This document shows positions 1-12,993 of a DNA stretch of 64,000 nucleotides, piece by piece (position 1 is the stretch's first letter; each line of letters starts with the position of its first letter). Source of the stretch: Effrenium voratum (taxonomy: Eukaryota; Sar; Dinophyceae; Suessiales; Symbiodiniaceae); assembly GCA_963377175.1 (NCBI GenBank), contig CAUJNA010003315.1:607636-671635 (forward strand), given 5' to 3'. Position numbers and translations under genes: made by a program. The notes beneath the pieces are model-generated. The model was not told the origin of the DNA, ran no database searches, and saw only the letters and a list, made by a program, of their open reading frames with translations.

Positions 1-791
1 ATTGCAAGCGGAAAAGGACAAGTCACAAGAGGTGGGGTGATACGCATGTTGTTCATTCTAAGTGTGACAAGCAGTGTTTCTAAGGTTCCCAACATGTGTT
101 CAGGGTCATTTCCCTAGTCACTGTTTGGAGGCTGAGGATGTCATTTGTTCAGCTCTTCGCTGTGCCGCGACCGTATTCAGCTGGTTTGAAAGGAGTACGG
201 ACACCACCTGCTGGTGCTCAGGGAATGACTTGGAATTATCCCGACAAAAACCATCCCCTTGTAACTTCCTTTGGGGAAATCCTTAGGTTCTTTCCCAAAC
301 CTCGGTGGATTCCCGGCTGACCAGCAAGAAAATTGTTCTACTTGGTACTTGGTATGAGCATCGAAGTCAGAACAGCGCGTAGTTGACACCCTTGATTTGA
401 AAGCAGGCACAAAATAAAGCGCAGCTAGAGAGGTCATGGGCTCAGCATGTTTCTCAAAGCACTGACAAACACACACACACACAATCAGACTCAAACACAA
501 GCCGCATGCTTAGGCTTACAAGTGAATGTCATATGTTTTCCCTAAACATCACCAACTACCAAAGTAACCCCCCACTTGGAGGCTTGCTCTCATACACATC
601 GGGGACCTCCCAAAAGGTCGGGTGTCCTCAAAAAAATGTTTCAACCATGTTTTCCCAAAAATCGATCAAACAAAGAAAAAAGGAAAAACAAAACAAAAAC
701 AAAAAACACGCTCCACTGCACCTCCCCTCCGAACCCACAAACCCCCGAACCCCCCCCCCGAAACCCGCCGGCGCCGCTTCGCCGCTTCCGC

Positions 792-872
792 CTTGCAGGG
801 CTTCTCGTTCTTCAAGCCCAGGGCGCGCAAGAGGTGCAAGTGGATGGCCCCGTTGTCCGAGGAGTGGTAGCC
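792..872 (-). CDS. Exon-like coding fragment, unknown protein
   Basis: A GC-rich island in AT-richer repeat DNA. The minus strand reads without stops as a natural-looking peptide containing SSDNGAIHLHLLRAL and ending near NEKPCK. An AG acceptor-like site (ATCTTTGAG) lies directly upstream on the minus strand, as for an internal exon. I do not recognise the family. Similar minus-strand islands follow at about 2.75, 5.5 and 8.2 kb, so these may be exons of one gene with introns of about 2-3 kb. No start, stop or donor could be fixed. The opposite strand also has open frames, so this is weak. Confidence 0.3.
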
Positions 873-999
873 TCAAAGATCCGGAGGCAGGAAAAACACG
901 GGGCCACTGGGGTTTTCGAAGGGCGCCAGGTGTTCTATGCTTTTAAAAGGGAAACCGAAGGAGCAAGCATATCCATTTTGGAGTCCCCTATGTTAAACA

Positions 1000-1250
1000 G
1001 GGATCCTTACATTATACACCTGAACATTGCAACTTGTAAATGGTAATTGTTTCCATTCTTTATTTTGGTGTTGAAAAAGCCACATGTGCTAAATCTGCAA
1101 CATGAATCTCTTTTAAGGAGCCCTGCTTAACTGGTAGCCTTTACTCAAATGGCTGTGGGTCAAAACCCTGTACCCCTGGTGAACATCAACATAGGTGGCA
1201 AATGGATGTTCATCTACCCCAAAATGGAGCCATAGGTTATGCCCCACGCC
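1000..1250 (+). repeat. Dispersed repeat R1 plus R2, copy 1
   Basis: R1 is the block with GAACATTGCAACTTGTAAAT, a TATTTTGGTGTTGAAAAAGC stretch and AAGGAGCCCTG. R2 follows, with GGGTCAAAACCCTGTACCCC, GGTGGCAAATGGATGTTCAT and GAGCCATAGGTTATGCCCCA. Other R1 copies lie near 16,855, 45,562 and 52,063; another R2 lies near 11,618. R1 and R2 are adjacent here and, rearranged, near 52.1 kb, so they are probably one composite element. No coding capacity was seen. Confidence 0.7.
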
Positions 1251-2679
1251 CAAATGCCCAGTGGATGTCCATGGGAAAAAAGAATCGGCATTTTTTTGGT
1301 TGCTTGACGACAAAGGGGAGCCCTTCCCAAAACAGGGAAGAAAGGGCACTGGGCAACTGGGTGGGCAACACACCCCCATGGGCCTCAAAAAACGCGACCT
1401 CCAGGCCTGCCCAAAAAAAAACCCGGAACGTGGGTGGGGCCGGTCACCCCGGTTTTTCCTTTGCGCTTTGGACATGCTGCACGATTGAACCACGGGGCTG
1501 AAGATGCACGGAACTTCCCAGGGGCGAAGGGGTGAAGTCAAGGTTAACGCAATCAGCTTCTAAGTTGGTGGCTTGGAGGTCCGGTGGTTTGGTGGTTGAG
1601 GGGTGGGTCCCCAGCTGCAGCCTGAAGAAAACTAAGAAAACCCGTGGGCTGAATGGTATCAACCGTCAGCTTCCGGTGGGGAACCCATGTTGGCCGGGAG
1701 GGTTGCCTATGCATTCTGGGTTGATACCTCAGCTTCCCGCTGAAAGGGTGGTTCTTTTTTTTGCTGAATCGGTGGCTCGGTTGTTTCACCACTTTTGGCT
1801 CAAAACGGCTTCACATGGACCTTACAAAACTTGAAGTTTTACATGAACCTCAAAACCACTTGAAGTTTTACATGAACCTCAAAACCTGGTACCGCATACT
1901 TCCAAGACCTGCTTTCCAACAGAGAGGCTTTGCAAAAAAAAAGAGGTCAAAGCCCAGGTGGCATCCCCAACCGCAACCCCGGAACCCAAGCCGAGAGGCT
2001 CCGAACCACTCCGGAGCTCCGGCCAAAATCCCTTCTTGGTTCTTCTTTCAGCCCTACACTCAGGTTTCATGTGTCACTTCGCATGATCTTAGTGTCAAGG
2101 CCAATGTCTCCGATGCTACCATCCAGACGCCTTCCCAAGCGACTCGCGACGAAAAAGCTGGACGAACCAACTGTCCAACCCTCAGACCCCTAAAAATTAA
2201 GAGGACCAACCAAAACACGACAAAGACGAAAAGACACGTGGCCAGCAACACCCAGTGCTTCCATTCGAGCCACAACCAGGGTTTCCCACCTCTAGGTTCT
2301 ACATCATGGTTTCCCTGGTTGTCAGGGAATGACCTCACTGGTGTTGAGAATGAACCGGAAGGAGATCCCTTTAAAGAAAGCCGCAAGGATAATTTTTCTC
2401 GGGGGTCATTCTATCTCATTCCCTGCCTATCAAGCCATCAAGCTGCTGCTTAGTGACTGAAGCAAACCTTGACGCTTCCCTTTGCTTTTTTGCCCCCTGG
2501 AAAGACTGAGAAACACATGTCCAGTCGTGCAATCGGTTTCTTTTATGACCAAAAACGCTCAAAAACGCAAAAGGTGAAATAAGACAACTACTCATTTCTC
2601 GGCAAATGGAAGGACGCCCGTTTGCCCACCTCCGGCCCCCCCCCGAAAAACGCGCCCCGAAACGCTCCCCACGAAACGG
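1251..2679. other. Repeat-rich non-coding stretch
   Basis: No convincing gene. It holds short direct repeats (ACTTGAAGTTTTACATGAACC occurs twice near 1,825-1,880), G/T-rich GGTGGTTTGG phrases near 1,575-1,610 that recur in other repeats, and short open frames lacking family resemblance. Confidence 0.5.
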
Positions 2680-2815
2680 AGTGCAGCGCTCCGCTCGACG
2701 CCAAGGGGCCGCCCCTCGGCAGCTCCTCCTCGAAGGCGGCCCAGCCGTCCAGGAACTCCAAGCCTGGAGCGAGCCAAGCGAACCCAGCGAGCCCAGCGCG
2801 AGCGGCGGCGTGTCT
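2680..2815 (-). CDS. Exon-like coding fragment, unknown protein
   Basis: A GC-rich minus-strand island reading LEFLDGWAAFEEELPRGG followed by PLASSGALHSV, with the aromatic and acidic balance of real coding sequence. The plus-strand frames over the same bases are Pro/Ser/Ala-rich and look like a shadow. Boundaries are approximate because no clear AG/GT pair was found. It may belong to the same split gene as the islands at 0.83, 5.5 and 8.2 kb. No family is recognised. Confidence 0.3.
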
Positions 2816-5479
2816 TGTTTTTGTTTTTCTTTTGTTGTCTTGTCGATGGGCTTTCATTTCGCACCAGGGATGAAACCCTTGGATAAACCATCCACCATCT
2901 GCAGGATTGGTCAATCATAATTCCCTCCAAATAGCCGCGTCCTTGAGGATATCATGTCAAGCCTTTGCGACCATCTGCTTTTCAGAAATACTGACTAAGG
3001 AAGAAACCAATTTTTTAAACAAACAAACAAAACATGCTGTTGGTTTAAACACATGCCACCCATTCTTATTTCAACCACATACCAACCAACAAAAAGGGTT
3101 GGTTACTTGAAGCTCCCTGGCCTGGCCCACCATGTTTTGTTGGACAACCGGGCAACCAGGGTAGAACATGCTGGAAATCGGTGGTGTTTAATTGGTTGGA
3201 ATATATTTGTAAACCAACCCTTAAACGGGTACCTCAAGAAATGCATCGCCGCACACACTCTCACACACACACACACGCAAATGGGTGTGATCTCAATCTG
3301 GAACCTTTGGGGACAGCATTTACATGCCAATGTCTGTCCACCAACCGTTTTCTGATGGGCTTTCCAGCAAACAGCCACGGCTCCATGGGAAACAAAAACA
3401 TACACTTGCCACCAAATCACCGAAAAGCCAAGACCCTACAACCCCTGCTACGAAAGGAAACGGAATCCAATATTTGCTGAAAACCGTGCCTGCGGACTTC
3501 ATCAAACAGCTCCGCGAATGAACTTGCAGTCATTGTCATTAATTGTCTTTCTTTGAGGGTACCGTCTTTGGGGGTGCATGAAAGGGAAATCAGGAGAGAA
3601 ACCATTGAGACACACCCATTGAACCCAGCCCCTTAGCCGACTTTCGAACCGCGATGCGGTTCAATGTGGCCACATGCTGGAGATTGGTCTGATTGGGAGT
3701 GAGCACCGCCCAGCACCCACTGGCTTTTGGTTCTGTGGCTATAACCCAGGTGGCACAACCTCCGCAAAATGGCCAAGAGGGATTTTGGCGGTGTCTTTAT
3801 TTGAGGGTATCCCATTTGGGATGGTCTTTACAGGGAAGCCAAGAGGGAAAACGACTAAAAGCACCGTACCGCGTTTTCGGGAAGGGGATCCCTATGAAAA
3901 GACACACCCGTTTTGGGCGGCCAAATCGGGGTAGCCAAACAGACCAAGAAGCCGAAGGCGGAGTTTCTCACCGCGTAGTTCCCCGCCTGGCAGCAAAGGA
4001 AACCAAAACTGGGCTGCCCTTTTTTCAGATCCCCCGCTAAAAGTTTAACTGTACATCAGAAGACCTGACGGGCTCCGGAGGCTCCTTTGTGGCGGCAATG
4101 AGACCGGCAGAAACTGAGCTGCCAATATGGAAATTCAATCCTGGGCTGTCCGTTTTCAGATAACTGTTTGTGGGCTAAATGGAAACTGCCACTAAGCACT
4201 AAAAGGCTAAAACGCTAAGGAACCGGATGGCTGGGAGCCACCAAGAAAAGGAAAGCCAAACTACTTGTGGGGTCCCACAACTTTTAGACGAAGGTTTGCT
4301 TTTTGGAGAACCTTAGCCACAGCTTGGCCAGACGGGGCCCCTAACAAGTCGAGCTTGCCTGGTGACAAGGGAAGACGAAGGAAACCTATAAGGGCAAAAG
4401 GGCAAGAAAATGACTTGCATCTGACCATTTCCCCAAAGGTGGAACGCAAGTTGGGTTTGAGAAACTATGGCTTAAAATCATTCGCCACTTGGTGGCTTCC
4501 GGCAATGATAGAACTCACATGTGGGCTCCTTGCGTGCTGCGCGTAGGCGACCAGGCAAACGTTTGCGAGTTGAAACTCTGAGTGCCACTAGCTCAACGCA
4601 TAATGGCAGAACCTTCTCCCTGAATTACATGGAAGGCAAAATCAATTGGCAATTTCAGCCCTTTGCTTACTTCCATCGACATCGTGGAGCAAGTGAACGT
4701 GTCGGTTATCACATGCACATGTGTGCATGGGTGTGGTGGTCGCATCATTTGCGCCAGCCTGAGAATGGTGGTCATGGATGTCCCACATGACAAATCAAGC
4801 ACATGTGCAATTATTTCACCGTGGTCTACCTTCCATGCTCCAGCATTGAGAGCCAAGGGCGGAAGCCACAACACTTTCACAGCAGACGGTCACATTTGGG
4901 TATGACGATGCATCTGGGAGCCTTTTTGGGTAGGTCCGAAAGGGGAACGGAAAGCACATCAACCATGTGGGGAGGAAAACAACATGCCAACGCTCGGAAG
5001 ACCGGCGCTGCATGAGTTTGCTTGTCTCATGAGTTGGGTCGAAGAATTTGCTGGAAAACATGCATGTGTCCCAACAAGTTGAGTGCAAAGCTCCAACCAA
5101 GCAACGGCCACGCCCCCTTTGTGGCTGTGCAAAAAAAAGGCTGCTCACAAGCAAACACATTCACAACAGACCGTGAGACAGGCAGCCGTCCATTGGCTGC
5201 ATGGCTGGAGTGGCTGCATCGTTTCCCAGAAACCCTAGAACCTGTTTTTCTCCCTGACCAGTTGAAGGAGACCCAACAAAACTCGGTTGCTTTCTGCTCC
5301 CCTGCCAAAAGTGGCTAACTTTTCGTGGTTGAATGGAAAACCCCTGAGTTGGATCGAAAAGTTGAAGCCCCAACATCCCTTGGCAAAAAGCGCCCAAGAC
5401 ATGGGACACAAAAATGCCCGTGCCGGACCCAACTGTGTCCGAGCCTACCCCCCCGGGCCACCAGGAGCCGATCCCGAAC
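2816..5479. other. Non-coding repeat-rich stretch
   Basis: Contains a short CA microsatellite (about 3,255-3,275), fragments such as AGAAGACCTGACGGG (4,060 and again 5,825) and R3 copy 1 near 5,282. I see no gene here. Confidence 0.5.
5282..5367 (+). repeat. Dispersed repeat R3, copy 1
   Basis: Begins GGTTGCTTTCTGCTCCCCTG, then a diverged palindromic core and a tail with TTGAATGGAAAACCCC. Better copies are at 8,801-8,880 and 25,421-25,505; a diverged copy is at 15,523 and a partial one at 52,484. Confidence 0.65.
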
Positions 5480-5572
5480 CACTTCCCGGCCCGGCCATGA
5501 TCTCATTGTTCATCCACCGTTCGTAAAGCACCACATCCGTAGCCGACACTTCCTTCAGCCAGTGGTCCAAAC
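5480..5572 (-). CDS. Exon-like coding fragment, unknown protein
   Basis: The minus strand reads LDHWLKEVSATDVVLYERW, then MNNEIMAGPG, before falling into Gly/Ser-rich sequence. A good acceptor (TTCGGCAG) sits immediately upstream, supporting an internal exon that starts near 5,572. The donor is unclear. The peptide looks genuine (amphipathic, few low-complexity runs) but I cannot name its family. It fits the same direction and spacing as the other minus-strand islands in the first 9 kb. Confidence 0.35.
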
Positions 5573-6399
5573 CTGCCGAATTGCACTGATGGCGGGCGAT
5601 GGCGGGCTGTCCTTTTTGGGGATTTTTCGGTACCCTTTTTTGTTGGCTCATGTTCAAACAAGCAACCCAAGGGAGACCACAATTTGAGGGGTCCCCTGTT
5701 TCAAGGCACACCCATATGTGGTGTGTAATGTTTACCCCATATTCATCAACCCGAGTTTGTCAATAGGGGGTGTCCCTGGGCGTAGTGGGGCATCAGACCA
5801 CTTTCGGAGGGCCTGTTTGTACATTAGAAGACCTGACGGGTTCCGGAGGCCCCTTTGTGGAGACCAGCTAAGGGGATGGCTGGGAACCACCAAAAAATAA
5901 TTTACAGCTGGTGCGATAGGTAGGGAATGAGAAATGTAATGAACCCAGACGTTGGTCCCAAAGGAAACCAAAGGGGATGGTTTTTGTGTCATTCCCTACT
6001 TATCGCACCAGCAAGTAGTTGCTGGGATAATATGTCGGTGGCTAGACGGTATCAAACGGCATAGTGCCTGCGACAGAACACGGCAATTTTGCGCAACATG
6101 CGGCAGGCTGATGCAGCGTGCCTAAGTTTGCACAAACATGTTTTACTCTTTCTATATATCAGCAAATCCCTTGTGGGGCCTCTTGTTTTCGGGGCCTTCC
6201 AAAGAGCTGGAAGAAGCAGGAAGCATCAGGAAACAGCAGCAAAGAAACATGAAACAGCAGGAAACAAAGCAGCCCTTGAACGTAGAGCTCGCGCTTGCAA
6301 GGGTAAGCTCCGCGAGCACACATTTTTATTGTACACGCTTCGTGCTGCCCGCCTCGGCCAGCATCAGCCAGTTTCGGCTTGCTTTGAAGGAATGGCATT

Positions 6400-6765
6400 T
6401 CGTTGTGGGCGCTCACTTCAAGGACGCTTGCAGGCGCTGTCGGCTCCCTTTGTGCCTCTCTTGGTGGGCTGTCTTGGTGGACGCTTGTGGGCGGAAGTCT
6501 TGCGGGCGATGTTCATGAGCGCTTGCGGACGCTTGTGGGCGCTCCTTCGTGGGGCTTGTGGGCGCATGTGGGCCACAAGGACGGAAGTCTTGCAAGCGTG
6601 CATGATGAGTGCTTGCGGGCGCTTGTGGGCAGCACTGTTGCCTCTGTGGGCGTTCCTCTTGGCGGGTGCTTCTAGGCGCATGTGGGGGCTCTTCTTGGGC
6701 GCTTTTGGGTGTGCGGCGCATATGGGCGCTCGCCCACTGCCGCCCACAAGCGCCCGCAAGCTTCA
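6400..6765 (+). repeat. Degenerate GCTTGTGGGCGC repeat field
   Basis: Many imperfect copies of a 10-14 base unit (GCGGGCGCTTGTGGGCG type). Every frame stays open for long stretches and translates to repetitive Cys/Gly/Arg/Leu peptides, so the overlapping open frames are not evidence of a gene. Confidence 0.7.
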
Positions 6766-8114
6766 ATTAATGCTTCAATTAATGCGGCATGTTGCGGCCA
6801 GCTCCGCGTGTGCGACGCAACATGGTGCCACCTGCATCTGCGTGCGATATTTTGCATTACCTTTGACACAGTTTGTTTGATACTGTTAAGCCACCCTGAA
6901 TGTCCCCCTTGTGCATACCTTGGCGTACAAAGACGCTCAGGCCTCTCTTGCGGTAGGTAGTTGAGACGTAGCACTGTAGGCTTCTTCCTATATAGTATCC
7001 CCGCCGCATCCCCCCGCTAGATTGCAATCAAAAGAGTGTCTCTTCGTTTGCATGGCGTCCATTTCACCAAGGAAAGCTCAACAACAACCACCCCTGTTGA
7101 TGCAAGCAAACGAAAACAACACATGCCAACAAGCAACATCCCATGGGATAACAACGATACCACGGCAAAGTAAGAGCCAGAATTCAAAGCTCGCTCAAAC
7201 CTGGTATAAAAAATGGCTTACTCGAAGCCATGAAATAAATTAAGCGGGCGGCCACACCTGTTGATGGTTGGGACTATGTCTGGCTGCTTTTCATCAACCC
7301 AAATGTTGATTATGGCCCGCTTGGCCCGCGGCTTCTGTCCATCCACACCACCGGGTTGTCGCCGTCAAAGACAAACCTCGACGCGATGTTGCGAGCCTAT
7401 GGGCCGAGTATGGTCGAGTCGTCTACATGCCTGGGCCAAAGACCCTAGCAAGAAGCGAAACAGGCAAGCGCTAATGCGCCGTTCTGAAAACCTTGCATTT
7501 TTGGGGGGTCTGCCCGTCTTGCCGTGCAAAGAATCCGAAAGGAAACCAAACGTGTTTTGAGACACGCCAACAGATGTCACATCAAAGACAACAATTTAGC
7601 AAAGCAACAATTTCGAACTCTGCAGGCGCACCTCAACATCCCCATCTGTGGCACTGATCCACCGACATCGAGGCTCGGGGCTTTCGTAAGGGACATCGCA
7701 TGGGGATGCATACCAAAAGAGATGTAATATAATCCAGACCCCCAGTGGATTTCCATGGGAAACTTGCAAAAAACGCCCTCAAAAAAAAACAGGGCACTGC
7801 AGGAGAATCGGAGAACAACCCCCTGCCACTTCAAATGCAGTCTCAAAATCGTAGAAACCGAAAGAATGGGGGTGTTCTGCTTCGGCTTGTATTGAAAAAG
7901 CGACCCACCCCCCAAAAACGAGCCCCTCAACAGTTGCCAGAGCTGCGGACCAAGCATTGATTTTGGAGGGTCGCCACAACTCACTTTCATCTTAGCCAAT
8001 GAACGCTCGGACTTGTTGCTTGCAGGGTGTGCTTTTGAAGGGCAACCCTTTGACGCATCAAAAGGAAACAAACAACAAAACAAAAAACGGCGGGGAGTGC
8101 GAGAACGACCGCCC

Positions 8115-8236
8115 TCTTCGCCTCCTCTTCGCCTCGGGCCAAGCGGCAGGATGTAGTCCTTCTGCCGGGTCTCCAAGAAGCGTGCCACCCCGCAATGCTT
8201 CCGGAAGAAGAAGTCCCGGAACTTGGCGCAGGCCGG
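8115..8236 (-). CDS. Exon-like coding fragment, unknown protein
   Basis: The minus strand reads DYPACAKFRDFFFRKHCGV, then ARFLETRQKDYILPLGP, followed by Arg/Glu-rich residues that may already be intron. The mix of Cys, Phe and Asp/Glu residues and the composition jump against the flanks argue for a true exon. An AG acceptor (GATCCAAG) precedes GACTATCC. No family is named with confidence. It is the first in transcript order of the four islands in this end of the window. Confidence 0.35.
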
Positions 8237-8800
8237 ATAGTCCTTGGATCCGCTTTGGTTCTTCTCGCCGGAAAACGGGGTGTGTCCTGGGTGTCCCCTT
8301 TTAGGCTTTTGGTGTGAAAGTTATATAAAGGGTACCCACGCAACTGAGTTCGTGAAAATAGGGGTTGGAGCCCCGCCAAAAAAAGCCAGCGTTCCCTTTG
8401 GTTTCTCTTTCCAACCACACCAAAAAGGGAACCCTCCAAAAAAGACAAGCCACCCATCTGGAAAATGGGGTTGTCTTTTGTCATCTCCCTGTAAAAGGGG
8501 TGGGTTTTCAAGGCAAGCAACAAGGAAAACACCTAATTATTTGACTTCAAGACCGGTCTCAAGGAAAAAACCTTGCTTTGAGGGAAAAGCAAACCAGAAT
8601 CCCCCTATTTTTGGGGGTCCCCCTCTTCTAAAACATTCCTGGCTCTTTTACAAGAGTGCAACGAAGAATCCGCAGCCGCGGCTTCCGACCCCGCGGGTGC
8701 CACCAACAACCCATGTAGGTACTATATGGCCGCCTTTGCTTCATGTGTTGTCTTGCTTCGTTTGGGGCGGGGACCTTCTTCTTTTGGTTGGTATAAACTG

Positions 8801-8880
8801 GGTTGCTTTCTGCTCCCCTGCTAAAAGTTTAACTTTTAGTGGTTTAATGGAAACACCCATTAGTTTGCAAAAAGTTAAAG
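8801..8880 (+). repeat. Dispersed repeat R3, best copy, palindromic core
   Basis: Reads GGTTGCTTTCTGCTCCCCTG, then CTAAAAGTTTAACTTTTAG (a near-perfect 19-base palindrome), then GTGGTTTAATGGAAAC and CAAAAAGTTAAAG. The palindrome plus dispersal at several sites suggests a small non-autonomous mobile unit. Confidence 0.7.
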
Positions 8881-10880
8881 CACCTTGTGGGCCCCCTGCG
8901 TTGAGACACATTGTCGTACCCGAAGTGACCCCCCAACATCATGGGCACATCTTGCCGGGGGCCGGGGTGTATGAGGGTGTCCCTCCACAGTGGTTCCCCT
9001 TTGGCTTTCGTTCAAATGAGCCGAAAAAGGATACCAACTCTAAAGACACGCCTACATGAATTGTCTGGGCAGGGGAAGGCTTCTTCCAAACCACCAGGCT
9101 TCAAACCAGTCGAGAGAAGCGGATAGTAGCCAATGACGCCTGCCGTTTTCGGCTCGGCCGGCAAGCTGGGGTGAAGGAAGAAACGAGGGGACGACACCTG
9201 ACCGGTGAGATCGGAATCCGAACAGCTGCGGTCGGCAGCCTTTTGCGAGGTCCAAACGAGACACAATAAGCAGGCAAAGCAGCCCATGTCCGTGTGCCTT
9301 GTGCCGGTTACTGCAGCCAGGGTTGGTTCAGTTGGAGACCCACTTTGAGGGTTCCCTGATTTCGACACATAACCATTTACCATGGTCAAAAAAAACTTGT
9401 CAATCATAAGCAACGACTGCTTCAAAGGAAGCGTCAAACATGCAAGGCCTGCGGCCCAAGGGTCGCAAATATCAAGGCTATCGTGTACCCCTGATGCACG
9501 CCTTGTACGCCTGGTAGCTCCAGCACTCACTGTATCCAAGCTATAAAGGCCCAGTGTTCCGTTCCAAAAGGCATCAATTTCCAGTGGTCCAGGTCCCGAG
9601 CCCTTCAAGCTGTTAGGAAAATCAAACGGAATCACGCCACTTGGAGTCTCCATGACCCATTCAAAATGGGGATCATTGCCTAAAATGATAGGGTCATGGA
9701 CCCATGTTTAAAGGGTCATGGAGATTCCAGCCAGACATTTGTTGGCCAGACACGATACGTGTTGCACAAACATACCCGCAGCTGACTTAGGCCCGGCGCA
9801 CAGCAAAGCAGGCCTTGCACCCCAATTTGCTACAAAGTCATACCCCCTTTCCTAAAACATGTCTCGCCCATTCAGAAATTCACGTTGGATAGTTGCAAGT
9901 GGGTCAGCCCTCAAAATATCAGCGGAGCTCCCTAACACCAAAATTTAGCCCCACCCCGAAAGGAGGCGGCAGTATATAGCTGAGCCTCGGAGGGGTCGAT
10001 GAGTGTATACTCATAACCTGGCCACGCATCCGCGCAAACCTTTTGATCCTTCTCCGGAAAAAGGAAAGCGAACCATGCCCAGGAGGTACAACACAAGGCG
10101 GAGTTCAACACAATTCAACGTGGTGGTCAGAACTCGTCCTTCGCTAGTACCAAAGTTGGATTCCCTGTAACTGCTTCGTGACCGCACGGTGCGGCTTTTG
10201 ATCGCAAAAAGTGGCAACCAAAAACGCACATATTTTCCTCCATGGATTTCAACACCAGGAAGGCCAATGGCAGCGACCAGCTTCAAACCCGCGCCGCTTC
10301 CGCGTTGCGGTCAGAATCGCCATGTGCCGTGACCCTCTTGGGCATGAAACGCACTTCCCCCCGCGATGGCTATCGGGCATCTACCAGGGTTCCTTGGATG
10401 AATCCAAAACCAAATTGGTTTTACACGAGGCTCCTCTGGGTTTCAGCTGCCCCCCCCCATCTGCCCCGGTTCGAAAAGGCTGCCTTACAGGCTGCAAGAA
10501 TCACCTGCGCTGTGGTAAGTGGCCTCGAAATTAGCTGGAGGAAGGCGCTTTTCAGTTGGCCCATGAGTATCTCTGGGGCCCTGTCGATGAGTTGCCCCTG
10601 CGCTGAGCTCAAACCAAAATACATCTCCTTCTGATTAACGGAGAATTCGTACAAACACCTTGGGCGTGGTTTTCTCTGGTGTGTGGATTCATCCGAGGTT
10701 GACACTATTAAGCTCCACCTTGTAAAAAGACAATTGTCTGTGGAGACCCCACACAGGTAGCCAGGGCGAGCAAATCCGGTTCCCCGGCAAGCGAATCCGG
10801 CCCCCCTTCCAAGGCAGCCCCGCCGTGGCGCTCGGCGTAGCATCTTTGGCTCGCAATGGAGATGGCGAATTTGGACTGGT
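8881..10880. other. Non-coding stretch
   Basis: No gene could be supported. Open frames occur on both strands (for example 9,012-9,653 minus and 10,242-10,634 plus) but lack recognisable domains, splice context or homologous neighbours. Confidence 0.45.
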
Positions 10881-10888
10881 GCTTCTTG

Positions 10889-10983
10889 TCCTAGTCAGTC
10901 AGTCAGTCGGTCGGTCGGTCGGTCTTTCAGCCAGTCAGTCAGTCAGTCAGTCAGTCAGTCAGTCAGTCAGGCAGTCAGTCAGT

Positions 10984-11015
<32 letters not shown>

Positions 11016-11105
11016 CGGGCAATTAGTAAGTCAGAGTCGTCATTTGGTCTGCAGCCAGCCAACCGGTCAATCAGTCAGTCAATCAGTTCGTCAGCCAGTC
11101 ACCAT
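10889..11105 (+). repeat. (CAGT)n / (GGTC)n microsatellite
   Basis: About 200 bases of tetranucleotide repeats, mainly CAGT with GGTC and GGCA blocks inside. The Ser/Val/Gln open frame across it is a product of the repeat. Confidence 0.9.
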
Positions 11106-11617
11106 GAAGCCCCCTCAGTCAGCCTAGGCAAGGCATTGGCCAGCCACTGTCTGAGTTGCGCAGTGGGCGCCTCAAGCGTGGGGTTGTGCATTCCAAACGG
11201 TCCATTGGTCCATGAAAGTTCTATGTAATTCTATGTATGTGCTTTGGGCCCCAAATGGCCTCTAAGCAAGGAAAGTCAAGGCATTCATTCGCACTTCTCG
11301 TGCCAAGGCTCCATGCTGCTCCGACTAAGCTGGGAACGCTAACACGCCAAAGAAAAGCCACTTTCAGAAATTGCCGCAACATTCGACGCAAAGGAAAGCA
11401 AACGCAGAACCAAAAGACCGGGTGAAAATGAGGGAACGAACCTGGGGATTCCCTAAAAGGAAACCACCAGTTGGATGGTTTATAGGGGTCATTCCATGTA
11501 TCATTCCCTGCATCTCTCACGCCAGCAACACGACTGGGCCGCGCCAACTGCCCGGAGCCGCCAAGGCCCCGGCAGCCACGGCGGACAAACCTGACGTTTC
11601 CGATCGAGGCGCCCGCG

Positions 11618-11720
11618 GCCATTTTGGGGTCAAAACCCCGTACCCCTGATGAGCATCAAGATAGGTGGCAAATGGATGTTCATTCACCCCAAAATGGAGC
11701 CATAGGTTATGCCCCATGGC
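11618..11720 (+). repeat. Dispersed repeat R2, copy 2
   Basis: Nearly the same as 1,160-1,245: GGGTCAAAACCCCGTACCCC, GATAGGTGGCAAATGGATG, then CACCCCAAAATGGAGCC. No R1 lies next to it here. Confidence 0.7.
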
Positions 11721-12972
11721 CACATGGGGTATACATGGGACATGCTCCAAAAAACCATCCCTAGGCCTCTAGGTGTGAAGTATGTCCACTTGGTATGTAA
11801 GCTGGCCCTTGGGCTGAAAGCCTCCGAGCTCTACCTCCATTTGCTTCTGCGCCCCCTTGGAAACTACAATAAATATTCCGAATAGAGATAGCTAGAGGGG
11901 GGAAATAAGGCATAGTCAGAGGCAACTGGCACCCTGGCAAGAAACGAGATCAACACGAGATCAAGACGAGATCACTGATCGTCCGTTGAAGAGTTGAGCC
12001 CACATGTGCCGAGCCCGTGCCCACAAGTTCACTCACTTCTGCGCCGCGCCCACTTTTCGACTCACTTTCCGCACCTGCGAAAGCCAGCTGCTCAAGCGCA
12101 CCCGCTCAGCGCTGCACACACGCCAGCCAAATGGTAAGCACCCCCGCTCAAGCGCACCGGCTCAGCCCTGCACACACGCCAGGCTAGTCCAGGTAAGAGG
12201 AAAAGCAAGGTGCCGACTCGAGCCAGCTGTAGCAAAAACACATCATGTCTCAAGAGTGCGAAACACACTGTCAGTCAACGCTCCTTGGCGGATAAAATAG
12301 AACATGCCGAAACCATCCTAAACCCAACGGAATAAGAATAAGCATTTTCAACCTCAATGCCTCCCAAAAGCCTATTTCTTCAAACATGCCGAGTTCCTAT
12401 GCGTTTTGGAAAAAGGCACGACTTCTTCGGAACCCTCTCTATCATGGAATTTAAGCAATGCCTCAAACGGAGGCACGACTCTGTCAAACCCCTGTACCCA
12501 TCAAACCAGGCGAAGCAGCCCCGAAAAAAAACGCTAGAAGCCAAGATAATGCGCCCAAAACCTCTGATTAGCACGCCGCACCCCTTACTAGCCATATGGT
12601 CTGCGGATTCTGATTTCCTATTTGGTTCCTTTTCAAACCAACCTTACAAAGAGGAGCACCAAGAAATGAGAGAGACACATCCCTGAATCTTCCAAAGTGT
12701 GTATCTGTCATGCCTTTTCGTAAAAAGCTAACAAAGGACACTTTTTGGGTCTCCAGGCACCTTTTCACTTTTGTGCTTTTCTGGGACAAGTCCATGAAGG
12801 CGACACGGCGATTTGCCCGACCAAACGGCGACAATCCCCCGACCATGAAACAAAGCTGTTGCAGTGAAAAGATTTATTTTTCGACCAACGGACTGAAATC
12901 GGCGGGAAAAATGCACACCTGGAAGATTCAGGTATTTCCCGAGGGGGATATCTCTCCCACACAGGATCGGAT

Positions 12973-12993
12973 AATATATATATATATATATAC
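12973..12993. repeat. (TA)n microsatellite
   Basis: Short alternating TA tract. It lies among non-coding repeats. Confidence 0.8.

Noticed and set aside
6089..6880. 263-residue plus-strand frame and its overlapping frames
   Set aside because: They run through the GCTTGTGGGCGC repeat, with Arg/Cys/Leu-rich low-complexity peptides in all frames.
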